Origin: Deltaproteobacteria bacterium
GTDB lineage: Bacteria > Desulfobacterota > Desulfobacteria > Desulfobacterales > C00003060
Assembly: GCA_003647275.1 (NCBI GenBank)
Contig: QMMN01000005.1
Location: forward strand, 1 to 64,000
DNA: 64,000 nt
Reading direction: 5' to 3'
In this document: positions 44,506-52,784 of the stretch, in pieces
Layout: every line of letters begins with the position of its first letter
Position numbering within the stretch: position 1 is the first letter of the stretch
Position numbers and translations under genes: made by a program
The notes under the pieces: generated by a model
Databases searched by the model: none
Seen by the model: only the letters and a program-made list of their open reading frames with translations
What the model was told of the DNA's origin: nothing

Positions 44506-44623
44506 CACTGTATTGTAAGCATTCAATCCAATGGTGGGTCCGTTTTGTCATTTGCCTTCTCTGTAAACAAACCGCATAAAGGTTGCTATTTGGCCATAAA
44601 ATCATTTTGAGAAGGGAATCGGC

Positions 44624-45670
44624 TTGAAAACCATTGCAAATAACAAAAATTTGAATGACCTCGGCGAAGCTGACATCATCCAATTCATCCAGGAGAAAGG
44701 ACCTTCCAGACTTCCGTCTCACTTAAAGAAGGGGATTGGCGATGACTGCGCAGTCCTGAAAACAGACGGCGATAGGCCCCTCCTTGTGACCACAGATACC
44801 CTCGTCGAAGGGATTCATTTTACGAACCAAACCCTTTCCCCGAAAGCCCTTGGCTGGAAGGCCCTTGCGGTGAATGTCAGCGACATTTCCGCCATGGGTG
44901 GTACCCCCCACACGGCATTTCTCTCCCTCGGGATAAAGCCTGAAACAAACGTCAGCTTCATCGAATCATTCATGGCGGGATTCCAGGCCATTTCGGACAA
45001 AACCGGTATTGTCCTGGCCGGAGGAGACACAGTGGAAAGCCCATCTTTTCTCGTGATCACTGTAACCCTCCTGGGAGACTGCCTGCCAGAACACGTCGTG
45101 TACCGGTGTGGCGCCAGGGAGGGCGACGACCTGTGGGTGACCGGTACGTTGGGTAATGCAGCTGCGGGGCTATTTCTGCTCCAAAACAAGCAGGTAGCTC
45201 AATCTTCTGAATTCAAATCCCAGATCCGGGCCCACCAAAAACCAATGCCCCCCCTTGAGGTGGGAAAAGCCCTGGGAGAAAGTGGCCTTGTGCATGCTAT
45301 GATCGATATTTCAGATGGCATCGCCAAAGACCTTGCCCATATCTGCGAGCAAAGCGGTGTGGGCGCGGTGCTCCAGGCGGCTGAAATACCCATATCGCCG
45401 AGGGTGATGAAACTGGCCGCTGAGATGGGAAAAAACCCTCTGGACTGGGCCCTTCATGGCGGTGAGGACTATGAACTCTTGTTTGCGGCCTCACCGGCTG
45501 ATAGACAAAAGATCATTTCTCTGACCGCCAAGGTCTCAAATATCCCTGCCACAAGGATAGGCAAGGCCATCCGGCAACAGGGCATCTGGCTTGAGACGGC
45601 AAAAGGCAGGGATCGTCTTGGACCGGGCGGTTACTTTCACTTTTCCAGATCGCCTGCTGAGACACGATAG
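44624..45670 (+). CDS. thiL: Thiamine-monophosphate kinase
   Basis: ThiL makes thiamine diphosphate from the monophosphate with ATP. The 348-residue protein shows the PurM-like signatures GIGDDCAVLKTDGDRPLLVTT, TDTLVEGIHF, NVSDISAMGGTPHTAFLSLG, AGGDTVESPSFLVITVTLLG, and MIDISDGIAKDLAHI. The start is a TTG at 44624 preceded by AAGGGA; no good ATG exists further upstream. It may be cotranscribed with tmk but lies 290 bases away. I saw no THI-box-like leader in front of it. Confidence 0.93.
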   Translation: MKTIANNKNLNDLGEADIIQFIQEKGPSRLPSHLKKGIGDDCAVLKTDGDRPLLVTTDTLVEGIHFTNQTLSPKALGWKALAVNVSDISAMGGTPHTAFLSLGIKPETNVSFIESFMAGFQAISDKTGIVLAGGDTVESPSFLVITVTLLGDCLPEHVVYRCGAREGDDLWVTGTLGNAAAGLFLLQNKQVAQSSEFKSQIRAHQKPMPPLEVGKALGESGLVHAMIDISDGIAKDLAHICEQSGVGAVLQAAEIPISPRVMKLAAEMGKNPLDWALHGGEDYELLFAASPADRQKIISLTAKVSNIPATRIGKAIRQQGIWLETAKGRDRLGPGGYFHFSRSPAETR

Positions 45671-45720
45671 CGCCTTTGAGTAATAGCATCCCCAGGTCGA
45701 TCTTCATGCCTACAAGCTGT

Positions 45721-45759
45721 TTGAAGCTCCCTGCAGCCCGCGAAGCAAGCCGGTCAAAG
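45721..45759. repeat. GAAGCTCCC-family repeat with GCCGGTCAAAG tail
   Basis: TTGAAGCTCCCTGCAGCCCG and CGAAGCAAGCCGGTCAAAG join the head of the family directly to the tail that follows the copy at 22733. This is the shortest complete version. It sits just upstream of the promoter of the HIT gene. Confidence 0.6.
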
Positions 45760-45783
45760 AACCAACAGAGCCAGGAATTTTTC

Positions 45784-45812
45784 TTGACTGGGTTTTGTTG
45801 CTTTTTTAATAT
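45784..45812 (+). promoter_or_regulatory. Sigma-70-like promoter for the HIT gene
   Basis: TTGACT (45784-45789) and TAATAT (45807-45812) are separated by 17 bases, 5/6 matches at both boxes. They lie about 60 bases before the ATG of the HIT gene. It could also drive the CysK-CysRS-like fusion, which starts 34 bases after the HIT gene. Confidence 0.6.
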
Positions 45813-45873
45813 GTAGAAATAGTTATCGTTGTTTTCTCGAAAAGATTCTTATTTAACAAGGAGGTCATAGCTG

Positions 45874-46287
45874 ATGGATTGCATCTTTTGTAAGATCGTT
45901 AGCGGTGAAATTCCCTCGGTGAAGCTTTATGAGGATGATAGGGTACTCGCCTTTATGGATATTAATCCGCTGAATGATGGCCATCTTCTGATTATCCCTA
46001 AGGCCCATGCTGCCACCATCCATGAAATTACTGAAGCGGACTTCTTGGCGGTTATGTCTGCCACACGCAAACTGGCGGCCGCTGTCAAAAAGGCCCTGAA
46101 TCCTGAGGGAATCAACTTACTGCAACTCAATGGTAAAGCTGCCAATCAAGTGGTCCCACATCTCCACGTCCACATTGTTCCCAGGTGGTCTGGCGACGGG
46201 GTAACCGTCTCCCAGTGGGAGTTGGTTCCAGGAGATATGGAAAAGATCAAGGGGATAGCGGATCAGATTCGAAAGGACCTGAAGTAA
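45874..46287 (+). CDS. HIT-family nucleotide-binding hydrolase
   Basis: The 137-residue protein is a histidine-triad hydrolase of the HinT/Fhit branch. It starts MDCIFCKIVSGEIPSVKLYE and has the triad in VVPHLHVHIVPRW near residue 92-104. Such enzymes cleave AMP from amino-acyl or lysyl adenylates and phosphoramidates. AAGGAGGTCATAGCTG precedes the ATG, giving a firm start. The next gene carries a cysteinyl-tRNA-synthetase-like domain, whose ancestral chemistry makes aminoacyl adenylates, so a link as an adenylate-clearing enzyme is tempting but unproven. Confidence 0.93.
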   Translation: MDCIFCKIVSGEIPSVKLYEDDRVLAFMDINPLNDGHLLIIPKAHAATIHEITEADFLAVMSATRKLAAAVKKALNPEGINLLQLNGKAANQVVPHLHVHIVPRWSGDGVTVSQWELVPGDMEKIKGIADQIRKDLK

Positions 46288-46321
46288 GAAAATCGTGGAT
46301 CGAAATACAAAATCGTAAATA

Positions 46322-48598
46322 ATGCACTCAATTTTAAATACCATCGGCCAGACACCCCTCGTTGAAATCAAGCGGCTCAACCCAAACCCTAAGGTCACGC
46401 TGCTGGCCAAGCTGGAGTATTTCAACCCTGGGGGCTCCATAAAAGACCGCATTGCCAAGGCCATGATCGAAGCGGGTGAGGCCTCAGGGGCCCTGACGCC
46501 AGACAAAATTGTGCTGGAGGCCACCAGTGGCAATACGGGAATTGGCTTAGCCATGGTCTGTGCAGTCAAGGGATATCGGCTTCTGTTGACCATGTCTGAA
46601 TCGGCCAGCATAGAGCGACGCAAGATCCTCCGGGCGATGGGGGCTGAAATCCGGCTAACACCCGATTTTCTTGGAACCGATGGCGCCATAGAGGAGGCCT
46701 ACCGCTTGGCCCGCGAACATCCTGAAACCTACTTTATAACGGATCAGTTTAACAACGAAGCGAACTGGCGTGCCCATTATGACGGTACCGGCCCGGAAAT
46801 CTGGGAACAAACAGCAGGGGAAATCACCATGCTGGTAGCAACCATGGGGACCACCGGAACACTCATGGGTATCTCAAGGCGATTAAAGGAATACAATCCC
46901 AAAATTCAGATCGTGGGCGTAGAGCCCTATCTCGGTCATAAAATTCAAGGTCTCAAGAACATGAAGGAATCTTATCGGCCTGAGATCTATGAAAAAGGGC
47001 GCTTAGACAAAAAGGTCAACATTGATGATGAGGTCGCATTTGAGATGACCCGGCGTCTGGCCCGGGAGGAAGGCATTTTTGCAGGCATGAGTGCGGGAGC
47101 CGCTGTAGCTATTGCCCGAGAAGAAGTCAAATCAATGCCTGGGGGTGTGGTGGTGGTCATTTTACCAGATGGCGGAGAACGCTATCTGAGTACCCCGCTT
47201 TTTGCCATACGGGAGGAAACCAACCTTAAATTTTATAATACCCTCACACGCGCCAAAGAATCCTTCATACCCCTCCAGCCTGGCAAGGTATCTATCTATT
47301 CTTGTGGCCCCACGGTCCACGATCGGATGCACATTGGAGAATGTCGCCGTTTTGTCTTGGCTGACCTCGTTCGACGGTACCTGGAATATAAGAAATATGA
47401 AGTTACACATATCGTGAACATCTCCGATCTGAACGACAAGACCATCCAAGGGGCTGAAAAGGCCGGCATGCCGCTAAAACCCTTTACAGATCAGTATCTC
47501 CAGGCCTTTATGGAGGATATGGAGATACTGCGGGTCAAACCAGCCACACAGTATCCCAGGGCAAGTGAACATGTGGAAGATATGGTGGCACTGACCGGAC
47601 GACTTATGGAAAAGGGGTTTGCTTATGAAAAACTTCGGTCGGTCTATTTTGATATTTCCAGATTTCCGGACTACGGCAAGTTGTCAGGGATCAATCTTGA
47701 TAAGATCAGGCTGGGCTCTACTGTTGATCTGGACGAGTATGAAAAAGACAATCCAAGGGATTTTACACTTCTCAAGCGAGCCAAGCTTTCTGAACTCAAG
47801 CGGGGGATCTATACGAAAACCGAATGGGGTCAGGTAAGGCCAAGCTGGCACATCGAGTCTGCCGCAATGGCCATGAAATACCTTGGGGAGACATTTGACA
47901 TTTACACCAGCAGCCGGGACCTGATCTTTCCTCACCACGAAAATGAGATGGCCGTCAGCGGCGCTCTGACCGGAAAGCCGTTAGCACGCTATTGGATAAA
48001 CAGCGAATTGGTGCTGTCGGGAGGGAAAAAGGCAGGCCGGGATGCTGCCATCCCTTATATCCGGGACCTATTAAAACAGGGGTACAGCGGCAGGGTGATT
48101 CGATACTGGCTTCTTTCTAATCATTACCGGAAACCCTTGAATTTGTCCTATGAAGCACTGGACCAGGCTGGTCGTGCCATCCGTCGACTTGACGAATGCG
48201 TCCACCCCTTAAGTACCGTGCAGAGCGGACGTCCCTATCCTGATCTGGACCAACTCCTGTATGATATGAAAACCGGCTTTTCAGATGCCATGGATGATGA
48301 CTTGAATGTATCATCTGCCATGGCGACGATCTTCCGGATCGTCAGAAAAATCAATCGCCTGATCATGAACAAGGAGTTAGATCAGGCCGGGGCCAAACGA
48401 ATCATTGATGCCTTCAAAAGAGTCGATGCGGTGTTAAACATCTTTGATTTTGAAAAACAGCCCTATGATGCCCAAGTTAAAAAGCTGATACTTGAACGTG
48501 AAGAGGCGAGGCGCAGGAAGGACTGGAAGCTGGCAGACGAGATTAGAGACCGCCTCAAGGCCATGGGGATAGAGGTTAGAGACAGGAAGATTTCATAG
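46322..48598 (+). CDS. Cysteine synthase fused to degenerate cysteinyl-tRNA synthetase-like domain
   Basis: Residues 1 to about 298 are a cysteine synthase: the PLP Lys is K41 in NPGGSIKDR, the substrate loop is EATSGNTG, and TMGTTGTLMG binds the PLP phosphate. Residues about 300-758 align along the full length of CysRS (CGPTVHDRMHIG, FPHHENE, HYRKPLNLS, C-terminal DWKLADEIRDRLKAMGI). Key residues differ, however. HIGH is HIGE. The zinc Cys of GWHIECSAM is Ser (SWHIESAAM). DIHGGG is DIYTSS. KMSKS is missing (GGKKAGRDA). Normal aminoacylation is therefore doubtful. No RBS is obvious at the ATG, 34 bases after the HIT gene. Confidence 0.9.
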   Translation: MHSILNTIGQTPLVEIKRLNPNPKVTLLAKLEYFNPGGSIKDRIAKAMIEAGEASGALTPDKIVLEATSGNTGIGLAMVCAVKGYRLLLTMSESASIERRKILRAMGAEIRLTPDFLGTDGAIEEAYRLAREHPETYFITDQFNNEANWRAHYDGTGPEIWEQTAGEITMLVATMGTTGTLMGISRRLKEYNPKIQIVGVEPYLGHKIQGLKNMKESYRPEIYEKGRLDKKVNIDDEVAFEMTRRLAREEGIFAGMSAGAAVAIAREEVKSMPGGVVVVILPDGGERYLSTPLFAIREETNLKFYNTLTRAKESFIPLQPGKVSIYSCGPTVHDRMHIGECRRFVLADLVRRYLEYKKYEVTHIVNISDLNDKTIQGAEKAGMPLKPFTDQYLQAFMEDMEILRVKPATQYPRASEHVEDMVALTGRLMEKGFAYEKLRSVYFDISRFPDYGKLSGINLDKIRLGSTVDLDEYEKDNPRDFTLLKRAKLSELKRGIYTKTEWGQVRPSWHIESAAMAMKYLGETFDIYTSSRDLIFPHHENEMAVSGALTGKPLARYWINSELVLSGGKKAGRDAAIPYIRDLLKQGYSGRVIRYWLLSNHYRKPLNLSYEALDQAGRAIRRLDECVHPLSTVQSGRPYPDLDQLLYDMKTGFSDAMDDDLNVSSAMATIFRIVRKINRLIMNKELDQAGAKRIIDAFKRVDAVLNIFDFEKQPYDAQVKKLILEREEARRRKDWKLADEIRDRLKAMGIEVRDRKIS

Positions 48599-48692
48599 GA
48601 TTTTGGATTGCAGATTGCGGAGACAAAATCCGAAATCCACCAAGTCAGCACCAAAAAGGAGTCACGAGAATACAAAAGGACAAGATAATAGT

Positions 48693-49781
48693 ATGTTTTC
48701 TAAATCCGAAATCGTATCTCCGGTCTATTTTCCCTTTACTTTCATATCCCCTTCGCTGGTGGAGACCATGTCGCTTTTTTTTCACCGGATGTGCCTCTAC
48801 CAGCCTGTCTGCTCCAAGCCCCAAACAGCCCTTCGGCCCTGGATGGATAAGGGATTCCTGAATATTCGTGTCCCTTTCGAAAACCTTATCAACAAGAAGT
48901 CCATAGAGGCAATGCTCCGGAATTACAAAAACTGGGGCCTTTTACACCAGCACGCCGACCTGGCCTACCTGAAGACGGTTGGGGACCAAATTGCACCTGA
49001 TGGGCCAGTGACAGCCAGAATCATTTCTGAAATTAGGGGCTTGACCGGAAAGACCTCAAAGGAATCTGAAAACAGGGATCTTGCACTTCAGATATTTCTA
49101 CACCTGGCACAAGATTTTGACCAGCAATCCTTGGAGTTAAGGCAGCAATTGAATCAATTGAATGACCAGTATCAGGCCCTGCAAAGTTTCTTTCGCCAGA
49201 ACGAAACCGAGCAAGGGCATCACGTGATCCCGAGTGAGCTGTTCCCTTTTATAGAAGACGACCCGGGGAATTTTTTGATTGAAAAGCGGATGGCCGCCTG
49301 GAATCACCTGTTCCAAAAAGATCCTGCCGAATCAACGATTCTTTTTACAGACTCTCCTGCAGCACTTGCCTGGCTTCTTGATACAGTAAAAGAAAAAGTC
49401 GAGGTGTTGAAATTTGACATCGCCTATGCACAAGCCCCAACAGACCAGCCGCCAAGGACAGACCATCTCGAAAAACTATTTGACGGGTTGCTTAGGACGC
49501 CATGGGGCGAACAACTACAAGAATCGATTAAACAGACAAGCCGTCACACAAAAGCGATGCTTGATCAGTGGAAAAAATCAACCCCAGGGCCTTATGAGAA
49601 AATCGCCTCTTTCCGCTGGTATTTGGTGCCGAATCAGGGGGCTTGCAGGTTTCTAAATCGAAGGTGTGCCGGGAACAACGGCGGTGAAGAAAAAGGGGAT
49701 GTTAAGAATACCGTGGTTGGCCTTGTCACCCATGGGCCCCAATCATGGAGTCATGGTCCGAAGGGTAAGAACAGCTGCTGA
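48693..49781 (+). CDS. Hypothetical protein, 362 aa
   Basis: No family is recognised. The N-terminal part contains a compact, aromatic-rich region (FPFTFISPSLVETMSLFFHR) and then helical segments with heptad character around residues 140-170 (QSLELRQQLNQLNDQYQALQ). There is no clear signal peptide or membrane helix. The ATG at 48693 is chosen as the first good start, about 95 bases after the CysK-CysRS-like fusion, with AAAGGA rather far upstream. The last 30 residues are Gly/His/Ser-rich and may be read-out beyond the true end. Its place behind the fusion suggests a shared transcript. Confidence 0.6.
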   Translation: MFSKSEIVSPVYFPFTFISPSLVETMSLFFHRMCLYQPVCSKPQTALRPWMDKGFLNIRVPFENLINKKSIEAMLRNYKNWGLLHQHADLAYLKTVGDQIAPDGPVTARIISEIRGLTGKTSKESENRDLALQIFLHLAQDFDQQSLELRQQLNQLNDQYQALQSFFRQNETEQGHHVIPSELFPFIEDDPGNFLIEKRMAAWNHLFQKDPAESTILFTDSPAALAWLLDTVKEKVEVLKFDIAYAQAPTDQPPRTDHLEKLFDGLLRTPWGEQLQESIKQTSRHTKAMLDQWKKSTPGPYEKIASFRWYLVPNQGACRFLNRRCAGNNGGEEKGDVKNTVVGLVTHGPQSWSHGPKGKNSC

Positions 49782-49820
49782 ACGACGCCCCCCAGCCATT
49801 TCCACTGACAATAACTGCAC

Positions 49821-49887
49821 ATATCGCCTAAAGGCATGGGAAGCCGCAGAAAAGCGGTTTCCTTTCCCCGGAATTGTATTACCTAAT
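49821..49887. repeat. Body segment of the dispersed intergenic repeat
   Basis: ATCGCCTAAAGGCATGGG, GCGGTTTCCTTTCCCCGGAA and TTGTATTACCT line up with the left half of the copy at 34974 in the same order and spacing. The GAAGCTCCC end is not seen here. The 288-base gap up to the ferredoxin gene shows nothing else. Confidence 0.45.
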
Positions 49888-50069
49888 GGGAGCACATCGA
49901 AAACCCCGCCTATACCTTCACAAAAAATTGCTAACAAGCGACTAAGAAGACTTGACGGTTTTGGATAATTGGTGTATTAGGACATATCTCAAAACCCGGG
50001 AAACAGGGCAAATGCATCGGCCTAGATGTTGAAGTTATTGAAATAATATGAGAAAGGAGGAGTCACCTT

Positions 50070-50255
50070 ATGTTCACACCGACTGTGGATAAGGACAAGT
50101 GCACCGGTTGTGGTGAATGTGTTGAAGTCTGTCCGGTGGAAGTTTTCGAACTCGAAGATGAAAAATCCGAGCCTGTCAACGCGGAAGAATGTTTAGGGTG
50201 TGAAAGCTGCGTTGAGGTCTGTGAGGCCGGGGCAATTACTGTGGAAGAAACGTAA
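50070..50255 (+). CDS. 2[4Fe-4S] ferredoxin
   Basis: The 61-residue protein holds two classical cluster motifs: CTGCGECVEVCP (cysteines 11, 14, 17, 21) and CLGCESCVEVCE. It is very acidic, as expected of clostridial-type ferredoxins that carry low-potential electrons in anaerobes. GAAAGGAGGAGTCACC gives a strong ribosome binding site. It follows the 362-residue hypothetical after about 290 bases, and a strong hairpin lies just after it. Confidence 0.95.
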   Translation: MFTPTVDKDKCTGCGECVEVCPVEVFELEDEKSEPVNAEECLGCESCVEVCEAGAITVEET

Positions 50256-50276
50256 TGTAATCCTAATTGCTGGCAT

Positions 50277-50316
50277 CTGGTCCTTGATCCCGGTTAACTT
50301 GGGGATCAAGGGCCAG
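50277..50316 (+). terminator. Strong hairpin after the ferredoxin gene
   Basis: CTGGTCCTTGATCCC pairs with GGGATCAAGGGCCAG over 15 positions with one G-T pair, around a ten-base loop. It starts 21 bases after the ferredoxin stop. There is no T-tract after it, so it may be a 3'-end stabiliser or a Rho-assisted terminator rather than an intrinsic one. Confidence 0.5.
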
Positions 50317-50409
50317 CTTCCGATATCCTCGCCTCAAATATTTGATAGATTCTTTGCCTTACCCCTTTCTTCAGTCACATCACGGTGCTTTCCCAGTGGA
50401 GGCATGAAA

Positions 50410-50688
50410 ATGGACGAAAAACCGATTGCCCATTGCGAGGCCAATGGGGTTGATGCGTATGAGTATCCCTTTTACGTAAAACCCGCACAGGGCATGGAAC
50501 CAGCCTATATCTTTCTGGAAGATCACGTTTATAATTTCAATAGCGAGGAGATGGAAGAAATAATGGATCGCCTTATTCGCATCAAGCAGGAAAAAGATCT
50601 GCACGATCTAGGATACAAGAAAAATGAAGAAGGAATCTTTATCCTGTCAAAACCCGAGGAGCCCTGGTTGCACGGAGGCGAGTCATGA
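50410..50688 (+). CDS. Small hypothetical protein, 92 aa
   Basis: The product starts MDEKPIAHCEANGVDAYEYP and is acidic, with a predicted helix NSEEMEEIMDRLIRIKQEKD in the middle. The family is not recognised. The ATG at 50410 is favoured because GTGGAGG lies seven bases before it; an ATG two codons earlier is too close. The stop overlaps the start of the hydroxyacyl-CoA dehydrogenase gene by four bases, so the two are translated together. The open frame extends back to 50200 without a ribosome binding site and is not used in this call. Confidence 0.6.
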   Translation: MDEKPIAHCEANGVDAYEYPFYVKPAQGMEPAYIFLEDHVYNFNSEEMEEIMDRLIRIKQEKDLHDLGYKKNEEGIFILSKPEEPWLHGGES

Positions 50689-51530
50689 TCAATAAGATAG
50701 GTGTTATTGGTGCCGGCCAGATGGGCGCAGGGATTGCCCAGGTCGCAGCCATGAACGGATTTTCTGTGATCCTAAATGACCTAAAAGACGCCTTTCTGCA
50801 TCGTGGCATGGAGCGTATTGAAAAGGGCCTTTCGAGCTTTTTGAAAAAAGAACGCATCACTGAAGAGGAAAAAGGAGCAGCCCTCGGGCGAATTCAAACC
50901 TCACTCGAACTCAAGACATTCGAAGCTGCAGACTTTGTGGTGGAGGCTGTGATTGAAGATCAAGCGTTGAAACTGGATGTCTTCAGACAGCTGGACGAAA
51001 TTTGCAGGCCTGGGGTCATCCTGGCAAGTAATACATCTTCCATCCCCATCACGCGGATTGCCGCCGCCACCAAGCGGTCATCTGAGGTCATTGGTATGCA
51101 TTTCATGAATCCTGTCCCCCTCATGAAATTGGTTGAGGTGATCCGGGGGCTTGCCACATCTGACCACACCTTTGAAATCACCCAAGAGCTGGCTGTCATG
51201 CTAAAAAAGACCCCGGTTGCAGCCAATGACTTTCCAGGCTTTATATCCAATCGCATCCTGCTTCCCATGATCAACGAAGCCATCTTTGCTTTGTATGAGG
51301 GTGTGGGAACAGCCGAAGCAATCGACTCGGTCATGAAGCTAGGCATGAACCATCCCATGGGGCCCCTGGAATTGGCAGATTTGATCGGTCTGGATACCTG
51401 TCTATCGATCCTGGAAGTCCTCCATGAAGGTTTTGGAGATTCCAAATATCGCCCCTGTCCTTTGCTCAAAAAGTATGTGGATGCCGGATATCTCGGCCGT
51501 AAAACCGGCCGCGGATTCTATGTCTATTGA
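50685..51530 (+). CDS. hbd: 3-hydroxybutyryl-CoA dehydrogenase
   Basis: The 281-residue enzyme oxidises 3-hydroxyacyl-CoA with NAD(P), or reduces acetoacetyl-CoA in the reverse direction. The Rossmann loop IGVIGAGQMGAGIAQVAAMN opens the protein. SNTSSIPITRIAAATKRSSE and IGMHFMNPVPLMKLVEVIRG carry the catalytic His-Glu region, and the C-terminal domain ends GYLGRKTGRGFYVY. The start overlaps the upstream small gene (ATGA), and the LarA-like gene begins three bases after the stop. No thiolase or acyl-CoA dehydrogenase is in the window. Confidence 0.94.
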   Translation: MINKIGVIGAGQMGAGIAQVAAMNGFSVILNDLKDAFLHRGMERIEKGLSSFLKKERITEEEKGAALGRIQTSLELKTFEAADFVVEAVIEDQALKLDVFRQLDEICRPGVILASNTSSIPITRIAAATKRSSEVIGMHFMNPVPLMKLVEVIRGLATSDHTFEITQELAVMLKKTPVAANDFPGFISNRILLPMINEAIFALYEGVGTAEAIDSVMKLGMNHPMGPLELADLIGLDTCLSILEVLHEGFGDSKYRPCPLLKKYVDAGYLGRKTGRGFYVY

Positions 51531-51533
51531 CCT

Positions 51534-52784
51534 ATGCTCTTCCCTGAAATGGCCCTGGTACGGCAGAAGCTCCACGCCGAAAAAATCGAAGATGTCCCGG
51601 CGGCAGTAGGTAAAGCCCTTCAAAGCCTCCACCTTGCCTCGCTGGCAAAATCAGGCGAGTCTGTAGCCGTGGGGGTCGGAAGCCGGGGTATCAGCCATAT
51701 TTCTCTTATTGTTTCTGAATGCGTGAAATTCCTGAAAGACCAGGGTTTAAAGCCCTTTATCGTTCCGGCTATGGGGAGTCACGGAGGAAACACACCAGAG
51801 GGTGAACTCTCGGTCTTATCCAGGCTTGGCATTCATGAATCCTTCGCGGGTGTGCCCATACTTGCCGCTGAGGATGTGGTCGAAATCGGGACATTGGACA
51901 TTGGCATCCCCATCCTCATGGACAGACGCGCAGCCGAGGCCGACCAAATTGTAGTGATCAACCGGGTGAAGCCTCATACAAAATTCCACGGCTTCATTGA
52001 AAGCGGTCTGACCAAAATGCTCACTGTGGGGCTCGGCAAAGGGCAAGGGGCAGCTCTGTACCATCAGGCTGCCGTCCAGCACACCTTTGGCATCCTGCAA
52101 GACGCTGCCCGTCATATCATAGAAAGTCGCTCTGTCCTCTTTGGTCTTGCCATACTTGAAGACGGGTACAAGAATGTCTCTCGAATCTGTGCTGTAAGGC
52201 CCGAAAACTGGTTTGAAGCAGAACACACCTTGCTCGAAGAGGCACGCTTTATGATGCCCCGCATCCCATTTGACCCGATCGATATTTTAATCGTAGATGA
52301 AATCGGCAAGGACATCAGCGGGATTGGTATGGATTCAAATGTAACAGGAAGACACCGGGATATCGTGGGCGACTTTTACACAACCCCGCACGTGAAACGG
52401 ATATTTGTAAGAGATTTGAGCCCTGAATCGGACGGAAACGGCAATGGCATCGGCTTGGCGGACGTGACCACCCGGCGCCTCGTGAATGCCCTCGATCTTG
52501 AAAAAACCTACACGAATGCCCTGACTGCTATCTCACCTGAAAAGGCAGCTATTCCCATGTATTTTGACACAGATCGTAAATGCATAGAAGCCTGCTTAAA
52601 CACCATCGGCATGGTGAAGCCTCAGGCAGCGCGAATCATTCGTATCAAAAACACGGCCACGCTCGAAACGCTCATGGTCTCCCGGGCCCTTGAAGGCGAT
52701 GTCATGTCCAATCCGGACGTGCAGATCTTAAGGCCATGGGAACCAATGACCTTTGACCATAGCGGCAACCTCAAAGATCTATGA
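51534..52784 (+). CDS. LarA-like (DUF2088, lactate-racemase domain) protein
   Basis: The protein matches the N-terminal-type domain of nickel-pincer lactate racemase LarA in several places: the segment LKPFIVPAMGSHGGNTPEGE, VVEIGTLDIGIPILMDR, INRVKPHTKFHGFIESGLTK and MLTVGLGKGQGA. LarA uses a nicotinic-acid-derived Ni pincer to move hydride on 2-hydroxy acids; related proteins act on other hydroxy acids. None of the larB/larC/larE cofactor genes is nearby, so activity is uncertain. It lies three bases after hbd and overlaps ogt by four bases, forming a tight operon. Confidence 0.8.
   Translation: MLFPEMALVRQKLHAEKIEDVPAAVGKALQSLHLASLAKSGESVAVGVGSRGISHISLIVSECVKFLKDQGLKPFIVPAMGSHGGNTPEGELSVLSRLGIHESFAGVPILAAEDVVEIGTLDIGIPILMDRRAAEADQIVVINRVKPHTKFHGFIESGLTKMLTVGLGKGQGAALYHQAAVQHTFGILQDAARHIIESRSVLFGLAILEDGYKNVSRICAVRPENWFEAEHTLLEEARFMMPRIPFDPIDILIVDEIGKDISGIGMDSNVTGRHRDIVGDFYTTPHVKRIFVRDLSPESDGNGNGIGLADVTTRRLVNALDLEKTYTNALTAISPEKAAIPMYFDTDRKCIEACLNTIGMVKPQAARIIRIKNTATLETLMVSRALEGDVMSNPDVQILRPWEPMTFDHSGNLKDL

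Noticed and set aside
49666-49968. Possible 100-residue gene after the 362-residue hypothetical
   Set aside because: It overlaps that gene's 3' end and a non-coding repeat, has no ribosome binding site, and has no protein-like pattern.
50200-50409. Upstream extension of the small gene at 50410
   Set aside because: It would overlap the ferredoxin and the strong hairpin after it, and has no ribosome binding site; the ATG at 50410 has one.
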